Origin: Natrinema ejinorense
GTDB taxonomy: Archaea > Halobacteriota > Halobacteria > Halobacteriales > Natrialbaceae
Length of the DNA stretch: 64,000 bases
NCBI RefSeq assembly: GCF_002494345.1
Contig: NZ_NXNI01000002.1
Location: 186,001 to 250,000 of the forward strand
Direction: 5' to 3'
Below, piece by piece: positions 35,246 to 44,906 of this stretch. A model generated the notes under the pieces. That model did no database searches, had not been told where the DNA came from, and saw only the letters and a program-made list of their open reading frames with translations. The translations under genes and the position numbers were made by a program. How positions within the stretch are numbered: position 1 is the first letter of the stretch; each line of letters opens with the position of its first letter.

Positions 35246-36475
35246 ATGCCAGACGCCAGCGAACCGTATAAGTCGAGCCAGTACTGGACGAGTCATCATA
35301 ACTGGAACGAGGACGTGGAGCTGCCGGACGAGATCAAGTTCCACGACACGACCTTTCGAGACGGCGAGCAACAGCCGGGCGTGGTTTTCTCGGAGGACGA
35401 GAAAGTCGAACTCGGGAAGCTCTACAGCGAGATGGGGATCGATCGCTTGGAGCCCGGCCTCCCCCTCGTCAGCGACGACGACAAGCGTGCGATCGAACGA
35501 CTCGCCAACGAGGGACTCGACGCCGACGTCTACGCGTTCACTCGGTGCGTGAAAGAGGACGTCGAAGTGGCCGTCGACTGCGACGTCGACGGCGTCGTCA
35601 TGGAGGTTCCCTCGTCGCGCCACCTGATCGAACACGCTTACGACTGGAGCTACGAGCAGGCTCTGGAGTACGCGATCGAAGCGACGGAGTACGCTCACGA
35701 ACAGGGAATCGACGTCTCGTTCTTCTGTATCGACTCCTCGCGTGCCGACCCCGACGACCTCATTACGATCCTCAGCCGGGTCAAGGAGGAAGGGCACGCG
35801 GACTCGCTCAACGTCGTCGACACGTTCGGGGCGCTGTCGCCCGCGGGCACCCGGTCGCTGGTGAACCTCGTCTCCGGCGAGTTCGACATCCCGATCGAAA
35901 TCCACGTTCACAACGACTTCGGACTCGGCGTGGCCAACACCCTGGCGGGAATCCAGGCAGGCGCGGAAATCGCACACACGACCGTCACTGGCCTCGGTGA
36001 GCGCTCGGGCAACGCGAACTTCGAGGAGGTGGCAACCGCGCTGACGGCGCTGTACGACTACGACCTGAACCTCGACCTGAGCCAGGTCAAAGAGATCGCC
36101 GAGGTGACGTCCGATGCGAGCGGCGTCGATATCCACGAGAGCAAACCCGTCGTCGGCCAGAACCAGTTCGGCATCGAGGCGGGTATCATCGCCGCCTGGT
36201 GGAACCGCCTTCGAGAACAGGAGATGCCCCTGGCGATGTACCCCTATCACTGGGACCTCGTCGGACAGAACGCACCCCGGATCGCCATCGGCAAGATGAG
36301 CGGCCTGGCGACGATCGAATACTGGTGTGACCGACTCGGCCTGCAGGCCCCGCCCGAAGACGTACAGGAGGACATCCTCCAGTCGATCAAGGGGACGTCC
36401 ATCGGCGAGAAACGGGAACTCTCCCCCGAGGAATTCGTCGATATCTACCGCGACACGTACAACCCGGAGAACTAG
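35246..36475 (+). CDS. DRE-TIM metallolyase family enzyme (isopropylmalate/homocitrate synthase-like)
   Basis: The 409-residue protein has the family signature FHDTTFRDGEQQPG at about residues 31-44, the strand VVDTFGALSPAG, the metal-binding HVHNDFGLGVANT and GLGERSGNANFEE. Family members condense acyl-CoA with a 2-oxoacid (LeuA, homocitrate, citramalate synthases) or cleave (HMG-CoA lyase, 4-hydroxy-2-oxovalerate aldolase). The C-terminal LeuA regulatory domain is missing, so this is not feedback-regulated LeuA. It may be a catabolic aldolase or Claisen enzyme. It follows a promoter with a perfect palindrome, and the cyclase-family gene comes next on the same strand. Confidence 0.85.
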   Translation: MPDASEPYKSSQYWTSHHNWNEDVELPDEIKFHDTTFRDGEQQPGVVFSEDEKVELGKLYSEMGIDRLEPGLPLVSDDDKRAIERLANEGLDADVYAFTRCVKEDVEVAVDCDVDGVVMEVPSSRHLIEHAYDWSYEQALEYAIEATEYAHEQGIDVSFFCIDSSRADPDDLITILSRVKEEGHADSLNVVDTFGALSPAGTRSLVNLVSGEFDIPIEIHVHNDFGLGVANTLAGIQAGAEIAHTTVTGLGERSGNANFEEVATALTALYDYDLNLDLSQVKEIAEVTSDASGVDIHESKPVVGQNQFGIEAGIIAAWWNRLREQEMPLAMYPYHWDLVGQNAPRIAIGKMSGLATIEYWCDRLGLQAPPEDVQEDILQSIKGTSIGEKRELSPEEFVDIYRDTYNPEN

Positions 36476-36634
36476 GGTCGACAGTGGGTCCCGTTCTCTC
36501 GAGCGTCGTCCCCGCGGATTCGTCCTGACGACACCAGTACCGGTTTCGATTCGAACCCGTTTCGGTCCACGACCTCCTTCGGGACCGGTGTGACTGACAA
36601 CAACACTAATAATGGATCGGAAACATTCACCTGT

Positions 36635-37339
36635 ATGGCATCGTACATCGACCTCGGACAGGAGATTTACCAGGACCAGCCAGTGTATCATACGCACCAG
36701 AAGACCGCCATGTGGACGGATACCTCCCACGAGGATGCCCGACACGCCCTGGAGAAGCAGGTCGGCGGAGAGCCGCCGTTTACCTTCGAGACCAAGGCGC
36801 TCCTGTTGTGTGACCACGGACCGACCCACGTCGACGCTCCTCGACACTTCAGCCCCGAGGGGGACCCGATCAACGAGATGCCCCTCGAGCAGTTTCACAC
36901 GCCGGGGACCGCCATCGAAGTCACCCACCGTGATCCGGGCGAGTACATCACCGTCGAGGACCTCGAGTCGGCGTGTGACGACGCGGGCGTGACCGTCGAC
37001 GAGGGAGACACGCTGTTGATTCGGACGGGCCACTACGATCGGACGCATCCGTCACGGGAGTACGCGGAGAACTATCCGGGACTCAGCGAAGACGCGACCC
37101 AGTGGATCATCGACCAGGGGGTCGTCAATTTCGGCGTCGACCAGCCAAGTCCCGACACGCCTGACGATCCAACGTATCCGTGTCACACCTTGTGTCGCGA
37201 AAACGACGTCCCGCACATGGAGAACTTGCGGAATATCGATCGCGTGATCGGCGAGGAGTTCACCTTCATCGGATTCCCGCTCGCGATCCGCGAGGGAACC
37301 GGCTCGCCGATCCGACCAGTCGCCGTCCTCGAGGACTGA
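36635..37339 (+). CDS. Cyclase family protein (kynurenine formamidase/isatin hydrolase-like)
   Basis: The 234-residue metal-dependent hydrolase shows the family motif CDHGPTHVDAPRHF (variant of HxGTHxDxPxH) binding Mn/Zn, followed by DTLLIRTGHYDR and FGVDQPSPD. It hydrolyses N-formyl or cyclic amide bonds such as N-formylkynurenine or isatin. An in-frame ATG at 36590 adds 15 polar residues, but ACTAATAATGG at 36604-36614 looks like the TATA box, favouring 36635. Ring-amide opening would fit the dihydropyrimidinase and monooxygenase genes that follow (inference). Confidence 0.88.
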   Translation: MASYIDLGQEIYQDQPVYHTHQKTAMWTDTSHEDARHALEKQVGGEPPFTFETKALLLCDHGPTHVDAPRHFSPEGDPINEMPLEQFHTPGTAIEVTHRDPGEYITVEDLESACDDAGVTVDEGDTLLIRTGHYDRTHPSREYAENYPGLSEDATQWIIDQGVVNFGVDQPSPDTPDDPTYPCHTLCRENDVPHMENLRNIDRVIGEEFTFIGFPLAIREGTGSPIRPVAVLED

Positions 37340-38057
37340 GCGACGGCCCCTCGGTCGCTCGAACTGTCGGCCACCGTTTTTCGCCGCCCGTATCCCGTTC
37401 GGCGGACGGTTTCCACGGCGCTCGGAAACTTCTCGCGGGCACAGAAATGCTTCGCCGTCGCCGGATGTGACGTTCGTCGAGACCGATCGAGTGGATCCTG
37501 GTACTGCCGGGGACCGCCGACTGCGGGGTACTGCCGGAGAGCGACCGCGGTGTCGATACGCCCCAACCGGCGATCCCTCGAGTGCAGTCTCTTTCCCCAA
37601 CCACTGGATACCACCCCCACGGCCCGAACCTGTTGGAATTATGTCGTCCCGCGATATGGTATTTGTTGGACTAGTGCACGCAGTGGTTTTACGAGCGTAC
37701 TGATGTAAATGCATGGTTGGCTGCTGACTCCCGGACCGACGGAATCGGTAAGACCTGTGTAACCCACGGCTCAGTCGGCCATAGCGCCCGTTTCCGTGGC
37801 ATTCTCGGATGACTTCCCACAAAGCTATCACCGGTCCGAAACGATCGGCACAACGGTATCGAGACGGTCGATTACATTTCTGTCCCGCATTTCGGGACTC
37901 GTCCGACCACGGGCTCGTCACTCGGTCGGATCGTATCGATACGTGATGATCGAATACGAGTCACTCACCGCTGACTCGCGATCGACCAGCGTGGGCCAGC
38001 GAGTGAGGGATCGCCGTCGATGACGGCCGAATCGGTACGTTTGCTAGTAATCCACAC
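37340..38057. other. Intergenic region of about 700 bases, no gene identified
   Basis: Only Arg/Ser-rich shadow frames occur. A direct repeat GGTACTGCCGG appears twice near 37498-37540, and an AT-rich stretch lies at about 37640-37715. No promoter can be linked to a gene here except that of the following monooxygenase. Confidence 0.4.
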
Positions 38058-38067
38058 CTTTAATACC
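38058..38067 (+). promoter_or_regulatory. TATA box of the flavin monooxygenase gene
   Basis: CTTTAATACC lies 23-32 bases before the ATG at 38090. Confidence 0.55.
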
Positions 38068-38089
38068 AGCGAGAAGTTGTGTATCGGCA

Positions 38090-39358
38090 ATGGCTGATCA
38101 AATCTACGACTACACTGGCCCGGCGCGAGTCTGCCACGACGGGCACGTTTATTATAACGAACACGTCATGCGGGAAGCCTACGAGCTGCCTCCCCTCGAG
38201 GACCGCGACCGAACCAAAGCGTCGATCGACGAGCCCCTCGACGTGATCATCTCCGGCGGGTCGATGGGCGGACTGTTCGCCGCCACGGCCATGCGCCAGG
38301 CCGGTCACGACGCCACCGTTTACGAACGGACGGAAGCGGGGAAGATGAAAGATCGGGGTGCCGGAATCATCGCCCACCCGGAAATGCTCGCCTACCTCGA
38401 AAGTCAAAACATCGCGGACTGGGACGAGTTGGCGACGGTAACCAACCGTACACAGCACCTGAATCGAGAGGGGGAGCCGATCGATACTGAAGGACGTGCG
38501 ACCTATACCACGTCGTGGGATACCGTCTACCGAAATCTGCGTGCCGAGGTGCCCGACGATCGGTATCGGATGGGCAAACAGATCGTCGACGTCGACCAGG
38601 ACGACGACGGCGTTACGGTGACGTTCCAGGACGGCACCACCGAAACGGGCGATCTGCTGATCGTCGCGGAGGGGTATCGGTCCCACACTCGCGAGCAATT
38701 CCTGCCCGATCGCAGCCCCGAATACGCCGGCTACGTCGCCTATCGGGGCGTCGTCCCCGAAGACGAGGTGCCAGCGGAGTACGAGACGCGATTCGGCGAC
38801 ATCTACAACCTTTACCACGCACCGCAGTCGCAGTTCCTCACGTACCCGGTTCCCGGTCCGAACGGGGAGATGGAACGGGGAGAGCGCCGCATCAACTGGG
38901 TCTGGTACTATCCGTTCGAGGAAGGTGAGGCCCTCGATAACCTGTTGCTCGACGATCAGGGCCGACAGCGGTCCCATTCGTTGCCGCCAGGACTGATGCG
39001 CGAGGAAGTCCACGACGAACAGATCGAAATCGCGAGCGACGTCCTCCCCGAACAGCTGCAGTGGCTCGTCTCGGCGACGACGGAACCGTTCGTGCAGTGT
39101 ATCTACGACCTCGCGATTCCCGAACTCGTCTTCGACAACGTGTGCGTTATCGGGGACGCCGCGTTCTTCATCCGACCACACATGGCGGCGGGGACGGCAC
39201 ACGCCGCCGCTGACGCCCTGGAACTGGCCGAATCGATCTCCAACACGGACGACCTGGAGACTGCCCTCGCCGAGTGGGAGACCGACCAGGTAGAGATGGG
39301 GTACCGCCTCGTCGAGGAGGCGAGCCGGCGCGGGGACCGCTACACCGGACAGTTCTAA
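38090..39358 (+). CDS. FAD-dependent monooxygenase, 2,6-dihydroxypyridine 3-monooxygenase-like
   Basis: The 422-residue group A flavoprotein hydroxylates an aromatic or N-heteroaromatic ring with NAD(P)H and O2. The FAD motif is GGSMGGLFAATAMRQAGHD (56-74), the GSxGG form typical of dihydroxypyridine hydroxylases; RGAGIIAHPEMLAYL follows, and IGDAAFFIRPHMAAGTAHAA is the FAD-ribityl GD motif with the same subfamily flavour. The N-terminal 50 residues are an extra segment. Possible substrates are pyridine, pyrimidine or phenolic intermediates. The nearby hydropyrimidinase, asparaginase and molybdenum hydroxylase support N-heterocycle breakdown (inference). Confidence 0.85.
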   Translation: MADQIYDYTGPARVCHDGHVYYNEHVMREAYELPPLEDRDRTKASIDEPLDVIISGGSMGGLFAATAMRQAGHDATVYERTEAGKMKDRGAGIIAHPEMLAYLESQNIADWDELATVTNRTQHLNREGEPIDTEGRATYTTSWDTVYRNLRAEVPDDRYRMGKQIVDVDQDDDGVTVTFQDGTTETGDLLIVAEGYRSHTREQFLPDRSPEYAGYVAYRGVVPEDEVPAEYETRFGDIYNLYHAPQSQFLTYPVPGPNGEMERGERRINWVWYYPFEEGEALDNLLLDDQGRQRSHSLPPGLMREEVHDEQIEIASDVLPEQLQWLVSATTEPFVQCIYDLAIPELVFDNVCVIGDAAFFIRPHMAAGTAHAAADALELAESISNTDDLETALAEWETDQVEMGYRLVEEASRRGDRYTGQF

Positions 39359-39464
39359 CCGGCGCTCCCGGACCCGTCCTCGGCCGTCTCCGGTTCCGTT
39401 CGGTGCGCTGTTGCCACGTTCCTAGCGTCGTAAGATTTGTATAGATCTCAGTACAGGTGCCACT

Positions 39465-39881
39465 ATGCGCTATCTCGTCTGGACGCTGATCGCACTCGTG
39501 GGCTATACGTTCGTCCCGCCGCTGATGAACCTCGCCACGCGGGAAATCCCGAGCACCGTCGCGACGTTCGCTGCCGCGAGCATGCTCGCGGGGACTGCAC
39601 TCGCCCTCTCCCTGTGGGGTCGGGAACCGATCGTCGGATCCCTCGCGGGCGCACACGGCTGGTACGTCCTCGCCGCCGGTGGCTTTCTCACCGTCAGTAT
39701 CCTCTCGTTCTTTCGGGCACTCTCGCTTGGCCCCGTGAGCATCGTTGCCCCTATCTTCGGCCTCTTTCTCGTCACGAGTTCGGTCATCGGCGTCATCGTT
39801 CTCGGCGAGCCGATGACGATCCAACGTGCCATGGGCGTGCTGCTGGCGATGCTCGCCATCGTGCTCCTCTCCCTCGAGTAG
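39465..39881 (+). CDS. Half-length EamA/DMT membrane protein
   Basis: The 138-residue protein has four to five hydrophobic helices, about half a normal EamA transporter, with the signature LSLGPVSIVAPIFGLFLVTS and LGEPMTIQRAMGVLLAM. Single-repeat DMT proteins work as dimers, like small multidrug resistance proteins. TATA candidate GATTTGTATAG (39434-39444) supports the ATG at 39465. It lies directly after the monooxygenase on the same strand and could move its substrate or product (inference). Confidence 0.85.
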   Translation: MRYLVWTLIALVGYTFVPPLMNLATREIPSTVATFAAASMLAGTALALSLWGREPIVGSLAGAHGWYVLAAGGFLTVSILSFFRALSLGPVSIVAPIFGLFLVTSSVIGVIVLGEPMTIQRAMGVLLAMLAIVLLSLE

Positions 39882-39972
39882 AATCCGTTCTCGCTTCCGA
39901 GTCGACCGCATCCGGTTTCTTCGCCTCCTCGACCCGAGCCGAACGCCGTGTTTCCGACCCGGTATCGACCGC

Positions 39973-40464
39973 TCACTCCGCCGTGTCTTCGGCCATCGGG
40001 GCGAGATCGAGCGCCGCGTTCTTCGCCTCGCCGGTCTGGGGCTGGACCTCCTCTCGGTCGAGGACGTCCTCGACGATATCGTCCGCGAGGTCGTCGACGT
40101 TCGGATAGTCCACTTCCACGAGGTTCCCCGTCGGATCGGTGAGGTACAGCTGGACGGCTCCGTCCGGGAGGCCGTACAGGCTGGCGTCCGTTCCGTCGTC
40201 CCAGTTGGCGAGGAACCCTTCCGCCTTCGCTCGGCGGTAAACCTCCTCGAAATCGTCGACGGTGACGCCGAAGTGGTAGGATCCGACGGGCTCCATATCG
40301 CGTTCGAACAGGTGGAGTTGCCCGGATTCGGTCTGTAACCACTGGACGGGGACTTCGAAGTTCGGCGTCGGCACGCGTTCCATCCCGAGGACGTCGGTGT
40401 AGAACGCGGCCGATTCGTCGATGTCGAGTGCGAGGACGCTCACGTGGTTGAGTGCAGCGTTCAT
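39973..40464 (-). CDS. VOC (glyoxalase/extradiol dioxygenase fold) protein
   Basis: The 163-residue single VOC module begins LNHVSVLALDIDESAAFYTD, with metal-ligand candidates His7 and, in the second half, SYHFGVTVDD, QLYLTDPTGNLVEVDYPN (Glu near the end). A C-terminal tail of about 45 acidic residues follows. VOC proteins include glyoxalases, ring-cleavage dioxygenases and resistance proteins; which applies cannot be told. TATA TTATATTTCTCC on the minus strand (about 40489-40500). Confidence 0.87.
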   Translation of the reverse strand: MNAALNHVSVLALDIDESAAFYTDVLGMERVPTPNFEVPVQWLQTESGQLHLFERDMEPVGSYHFGVTVDDFEEVYRRAKAEGFLANWDDGTDASLYGLPDGAVQLYLTDPTGNLVEVDYPNVDDLADDIVEDVLDREEVQPQTGEAKNAALDLAPMAEDTAE

Positions 40465-40640
40465 TGGACGTGGGACTACCCACGACTAGGAGAAATATAA
40501 GTGTTGACGTTTTCCGGCAATCGACGCTCGTCGCCACGAATCGGGCTCGAGAACGGGAGCCGGCCGGGACGGGGTCGCTGGGATCGTCCGCCGGTCGCAG
40601 CGACGGGGTGGGTCGTGGTCGTTGTAAACCGACTGCCCGC

Positions 40641-41990
40641 CTATGGGCGTGCGACGAAGCTGCCGTATCCCGGTTCGCCGACGATCTCGCCGTTCTCGAC
40701 GACCGGCTCGCCTCTGACGTAGGTCGTCTCCGGTACGCCCGTGACGGTGAGTCCGTCGTAGGGCGTCCAGCCACACTTGGCAACCACGTCCTCGTCTCGG
40801 AGCGTCTGCTCGCGGTCCATGTCGACGACGACGAAGTCGGCGTCGCTCCCGACGCGGAGGGTCCCCTTCCGCGGGTAGATGTCGGTGATCTTCGCGGGAT
40901 TGGTCGCGAACACTTCCGCTACGCGGTTGAGCGTCACCTTGCCGTCGCTGGCGCCGTTGAGCAACAGCGGGAGGACGGTCTCGACCCCCGGAATGCCGAA
41001 GGGGGCGTCGAAGACGTTGTCCTCTCCCTGGGCTTTCTGGGCTTTCGTACTCGGGGCGTGATCCGCGTTGACCATGTCGATCTCGCCGTTCGCGAGTCGG
41101 TTCCACATCTCCTCCCGATCGCTCTCCTCGCGTGCGGGCGGCGTGAACATGGTGTAGGGAGCGTCGCGCTCGACGTCCTCCCGGGTGAGATAGAAGTACT
41201 GCGGACAGGTCTCCGCGTAGACGTCGACGCCCTGGGCCTTGGCGTGGTTGACCTGATCGACGAGCTCGGGATGAGTGAGGTGGGCGAACCACAGCGATAC
41301 CCCGGTCTGTTTCGCGATCTGTAGGGTCGTCGAGACGGCGAGCTGTTCCGCTTCCTTCGAGCGCCACTCCGGCACGATGCTCCCGTCGGCGCGGCCACTC
41401 TCACGGATTCGCTCCTCGTTTGCGTTGAGCAGTCGTTCGTCCTCGGGGTGGATCATGCTGATCCCGCCGACGCGCTCGACCTCGGTGAACACCTCGGCCA
41501 TGTAATCGCTCAACAGCGCGGGGACGCCGTGGACTTCACAGGTAAAACTCTTGTAGGCCATCGTCCCGGCGGCTTCGAGACCCTCGATCTCGTCGACGTT
41601 GTCGGGATGGCCGCCGGCCAGCAACCCGAAATCGACGCGGGCGCGGTCGCTGAGGTACTCGCGTTTGTCGGTGAGTATCTCGGCCGTCAACACCGTGGGA
41701 TCGGTTCGGTGGTGCTCGCCGACGGTCGTGATACCGCCCGCCGCCGCTGCGGCGGTTCCCGTCGGGAAATCCTCCCGCTCGGTGTCGCCCGGATCCATCA
41801 TGTGGACGTGCGGGTCCACCCCGCCGGGCAACACGTGTTTGCCGGCCGCGTCGACGACCCGTTCGGCCTCGACGGCGGTGTCCGGATCGACGAATCCCGT
41901 GATCGTCCCGTCGTCGACGAGGAGCGTCGCCTCGAGCGAGTCGTCGGCGGTTACGATGGTTCCACCCGTCACTGTGACATCGTGTGTCAT
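40641..41990 (-). CDS. Dihydropyrimidinase/allantoinase-type cyclic amidohydrolase
   Basis: The 449-residue amidohydrolase has the full binuclear metal site: His61-x-His63 (DPHVHMMDPG), carboxylated Lys147 (MAYKSFTC), His181 (IHPED), a further His in WFAHLTHPE (about 237-240) and Asp310 (NADHAPS). It hydrolyses cyclic amides: dihydropyrimidines, hydantoins, allantoin or dihydroorotate. The frame extends to 42032, but MTHDVTVTGG at 41990 is the family start. It is divergent from the asparaginase gene with 207 bases between; ring opening followed by deamidation would make biochemical sense. Confidence 0.92.
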   Translation of the reverse strand: MTHDVTVTGGTIVTADDSLEATLLVDDGTITGFVDPDTAVEAERVVDAAGKHVLPGGVDPHVHMMDPGDTEREDFPTGTAAAAAGGITTVGEHHRTDPTVLTAEILTDKREYLSDRARVDFGLLAGGHPDNVDEIEGLEAAGTMAYKSFTCEVHGVPALLSDYMAEVFTEVERVGGISMIHPEDERLLNANEERIRESGRADGSIVPEWRSKEAEQLAVSTTLQIAKQTGVSLWFAHLTHPELVDQVNHAKAQGVDVYAETCPQYFYLTREDVERDAPYTMFTPPAREESDREEMWNRLANGEIDMVNADHAPSTKAQKAQGEDNVFDAPFGIPGVETVLPLLLNGASDGKVTLNRVAEVFATNPAKITDIYPRKGTLRVGSDADFVVVDMDREQTLRDEDVVAKCGWTPYDGLTVTGVPETTYVRGEPVVENGEIVGEPGYGSFVARP

Positions 41991-42197
41991 ATACGAACCA
42001 CCAACACGCTCGAGGTAATTGAGTGTTTTCACCTGTGGGTGTTTTCGCTGTGGGGTGTACTGTTGTCGCTACTGCGTCTCCATCGTACAGGCACGCTCGC
42101 AGTCGCCAGTTCGGGCCGACCGTTCGTTGCCGGCTCGGGACGGCCGGAGTCGGGGTTCGGTGACAAAACTTAAGCGAATGCCACAAAAAGCCGGGGC

Positions 42198-43163
42198 ATG
42201 GCCGTCACAGTAATTTCGACCGGCGGAACGATCGCGTCGACCGACAGCTCGGACGGTGGCGGTGCCGCTCCCGAGCTCACGGCAGCGACCCTCGTCGGGG
42301 CCGTCCCCGGCCTCGAGGAGACCGTCGACATCGAGACGCACGATTTCTCGAACGTGCCGAGCCCGCACTTTACGATCGAGCAGATGTACGAGCTCGTCGA
42401 GTTGATTCGCGAACTCGACGACGACCCCGACGTGGATGGACTGGTCGTCACCCAGGGGACCGACATCCTTGAGGAGTCGGCGTATTTCGTTGACCTCTGT
42501 TACGATGGGACGACGCCGGTCGCGTTCACCGGCGCGATGCGCAACCCGTCCCTGGCCAGCCCCGACGGCCCCGCAAACCTCCTGGCGAGCGTTCAGACCG
42601 TCCGGAGCGAGGCGGCCGCGGACGCGGGCGTGGTCGTCGTGTTCAATGACCGCGTCCACGCCGCCAGGGACGTGACGAAGACGAACTCGATGAACGTCGA
42701 TACCTTCCGCTCGCCGGAGTTCGGCCCCCTCGCGGTCCGCGACGAGGACCGAGTGACCTGGCGGCGGTCGACCGAGGGCGAGGAACCGACGTTCGATCCC
42801 GATCCCGATCGGCTCACGAACGACGTCTTCGCCGTCACGGCCACGGCCGATATGCCCGAGGCAGCCGTCAGTTCGGCGGCCGACAGCGCGGCGCTCTGTC
42901 TCGCTGCGACGGGTGCCGGTCACATCCCGCCGACGATCATCCCGGCACTCGAGTCGCTTCGCGATCGAGCCGTCCCGATCGTCGCGACGACCCGGTGTCC
43001 GGAGGGCCGACTCGCCCGCGACACCTACGGCTTCCGGGGGAGCGAGGCGACGCTTCGGGAACTCGATTGCTACTACAGCGAGCGCAACCTCCAGAAGACG
43101 CGGATCAAGACCATCGTCGCGCTGGCGGCCGATCGGTTGCCCGACGCGTTCGACAGCCCCTGA
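42198..43163 (+). CDS. Asparaginase-family amidohydrolase
   Basis: The 321-residue protein has both asparaginase signatures: VISTGGTIASTDSS, with the nucleophilic Thr11, and VTQGTDILEESAYFVDL, with the second Thr-Asp pair. TTPVAFTGAMRNPSLASPDG follows. It hydrolyses L-asparagine or a similar terminal amide. It is divergent from the cyclic amidohydrolase, and AAAACTTAAGCG at about 42164-42175 is a candidate TATA box. In this context a non-asparagine amide from ring degradation is possible, but the sequence alone fits ordinary asparaginase. Confidence 0.92.
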   Translation: MAVTVISTGGTIASTDSSDGGGAAPELTAATLVGAVPGLEETVDIETHDFSNVPSPHFTIEQMYELVELIRELDDDPDVDGLVVTQGTDILEESAYFVDLCYDGTTPVAFTGAMRNPSLASPDGPANLLASVQTVRSEAAADAGVVVVFNDRVHAARDVTKTNSMNVDTFRSPEFGPLAVRDEDRVTWRRSTEGEEPTFDPDPDRLTNDVFAVTATADMPEAAVSSAADSAALCLAATGAGHIPPTIIPALESLRDRAVPIVATTRCPEGRLARDTYGFRGSEATLRELDCYYSERNLQKTRIKTIVALAADRLPDAFDSP

Positions 43164-43376
43164 GACGGTCCGCTGTCCGTCAGTGACGGCGTGCCCGCGA
43201 GACGGTTCGCGGGCACTCCAGGACATCGGTACGGCAGACCGGATGACGCGAAGCGGACCCGCTACCGACGGCCTCCGGTGGATTCCGTCCTCGGTACCCT
43301 TCGGAGCGTGCCTGACGCAGCGGGACAAAATAGCGGTTCGGCTGTCAGTCGACGATGCGAGACCCGAGAGGGGGTC

Positions 43377-43760
43377 CTATTCGAGCGTCTGCTCGAGTTC
43401 GAAGACGTAGCCGTCGGGGCCTTCCACGAACGCGATTCGCTTTTCGCTGACCCCGTCGTCGAAGGTTTTCGGCCCGTCGACGATCCGACAATCGTCTCGC
43501 TCGGTGAGCCGATCGGCGAGCCCCTCGCTGTCGTCGACGGAGATCGCGATGTGTGCGACCCCGCTCGGGTCGACGGTCGTGTCCTCGTCGGGATCGTGCT
43601 TGAGCTGGATCGTCGCGCCGTCCTCGCCGCCGACGTAGTAGTTGGTCACGCCGTCGTCGCCGACGAAGTCTTTCGTATGCTCGAGGCCGATCTCGTCGAT
43701 GAAAAACTCCTTCATTCGCTCGAGATCGGTCGTCCAGATGGCTGTGTGGATAACCTGCAT
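43377..43760 (-). CDS. VOC (glyoxalase/extradiol dioxygenase fold) protein
   Basis: The 127-residue single VOC module reads MQVIHTAIWTTDLERMKEFF with metal candidate His5, GVTNYYVGGEDGATIQLKHD (Gln/His region), VAHIAISVDD (His) and AFVEGPDGYVFELEQ (Glu). The four ligand positions of lactoylglutathione-lyase-like proteins look present. The start at 43760 is supported by a TATA run ACTTATACC (43784-43792, minus strand GGTATAAGT). Substrate unknown. Confidence 0.87.
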   Translation of the reverse strand: MQVIHTAIWTTDLERMKEFFIDEIGLEHTKDFVGDDGVTNYYVGGEDGATIQLKHDPDEDTTVDPSGVAHIAISVDDSEGLADRLTERDDCRIVDGPKTFDDGVSEKRIAFVEGPDGYVFELEQTLE

Positions 43761-43884
43761 ACCGGGAACGTGTCCGCACATCCACTTATACCATTCGTTA
43801 CCACTCCGCATTGGAGAGCAGGCAATCCGTCGTGGGAACCGTTACTTATAGACACACGTGAACGCTAGGAGCAGGTAGGTCGAA

Positions 43885-44670
43885 ATGACTATCCAACTGG
43901 ACTTATCCGACGACACCGTGATCGTGACCGGCGGCGGCCGTGGTATCGGGGAAGAAATCGTGTACGCGTTCGCGGAGGCGGGCGCTGATGTCGTCGTCGC
44001 GGCACGGAGTGAGGACGAGATTTCGCGGGTAGCCGAGCGAGCGAGGACCGAGTTCGACGTCGGTGCCGCCGCAGTCCCGACGAATCTCGTGGATCGAGAC
44101 GAGATCGCGGCCCTCGTCGACGCGACGGTCGACGAGTTCGGGACGCCGTCCGTGCTCGTGAACAACGCGGGCGCGAACATCGCGGGGCCCCCGCTCGACA
44201 TGACCGCGGACGAAGTCGACACGATGTTCGACGTCAACGTTCGCGGGCTCTTCCTCCTCTCGCAGGAGTTCGGACGAGCCGTCAGGGAGTCCTCGCTCGA
44301 ATCCGGTCGAATACTCAATATCTCGAGCGTCGTCGCGGATCTCGGCGTGCCGGCGATGACCGTCTATGCGGGGACGAAATCCGCGGTGCGGGGACTAACC
44401 AAAGGGATGGCGGCGGAGCTCGCTCCCGATGGCGTCACGGTCAACTCGATCTCGCCGGGACTCGTCCGAATCGAACGGACGGAACAGGTCATGGAGGAAC
44501 ACGGCGACGAACTGTTCGACTTCGATCGGATCCCGCTTGGCCGCGTCGGAAAGCCTCGAGACGTCGCAAACGCGTGTCTCTTCTTCGCATCGGATCTCGC
44601 GGACTACGTCACCGGCGAGGACCTCCTCGTCGACGGCGGCGTCGAGTTTACCGCAGGCCTCTACAAGTAA
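43885..44670 (+). CDS. SDR-family oxidoreductase with complete catalytic set (SDR 3)
   Basis: The 261-residue classical SDR has TGGGRGIG near residues 14-21, NNAGANI, Ser in NISS and the normal YAGTK Tyr-Lys pair. It is clearly related to SDR 1 and SDR 2 over its whole length, including the EFTAGLYK end shared with SDR 1 (GFTAGLYK), so it looks like the version before the Lys-to-Asn change. NAD(P)-linked oxidation of a hydroxy acid or cyclic alcohol is likely. TATA candidate ACTTATAG at 43844-43851. Confidence 0.92.
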   Translation: MTIQLDLSDDTVIVTGGGRGIGEEIVYAFAEAGADVVVAARSEDEISRVAERARTEFDVGAAAVPTNLVDRDEIAALVDATVDEFGTPSVLVNNAGANIAGPPLDMTADEVDTMFDVNVRGLFLLSQEFGRAVRESSLESGRILNISSVVADLGVPAMTVYAGTKSAVRGLTKGMAAELAPDGVTVNSISPGLVRIERTEQVMEEHGDELFDFDRIPLGRVGKPRDVANACLFFASDLADYVTGEDLLVDGGVEFTAGLYK

Positions 44671-44875
44671 CTCGGATTTCCGGTAGTGACGTTTCATCCG
44701 TCTGCCCCTACCGCCGTTTCGGACGTGCGACGGGTGTGGCGTCCGATTTCTGCCGGCGGTATTCGAGAGAGCGCCAGGACGGCTGTCGAGGAGTCGGTAT
44801 TCGGCCGCCCAGAGCGGCCGCGTGAACGACTCTCCGCTTCACTGGCAGCGTTCGCGGGGGGAGCGCTTTAACAAC

Positions 44876-44886
44876 GCTTTTATACG
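44876..44886 (+). promoter_or_regulatory. TATA box of the HalOD1-type gene
   Basis: GCTTTTATACG lies 21-31 bases before the ATG at 44907 and rejects the in-frame TTG at 44901 as the main start only weakly. Confidence 0.5.
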
Positions 44887-44906
44887 AGGCCATTGCACGG
44901 TTGGTC

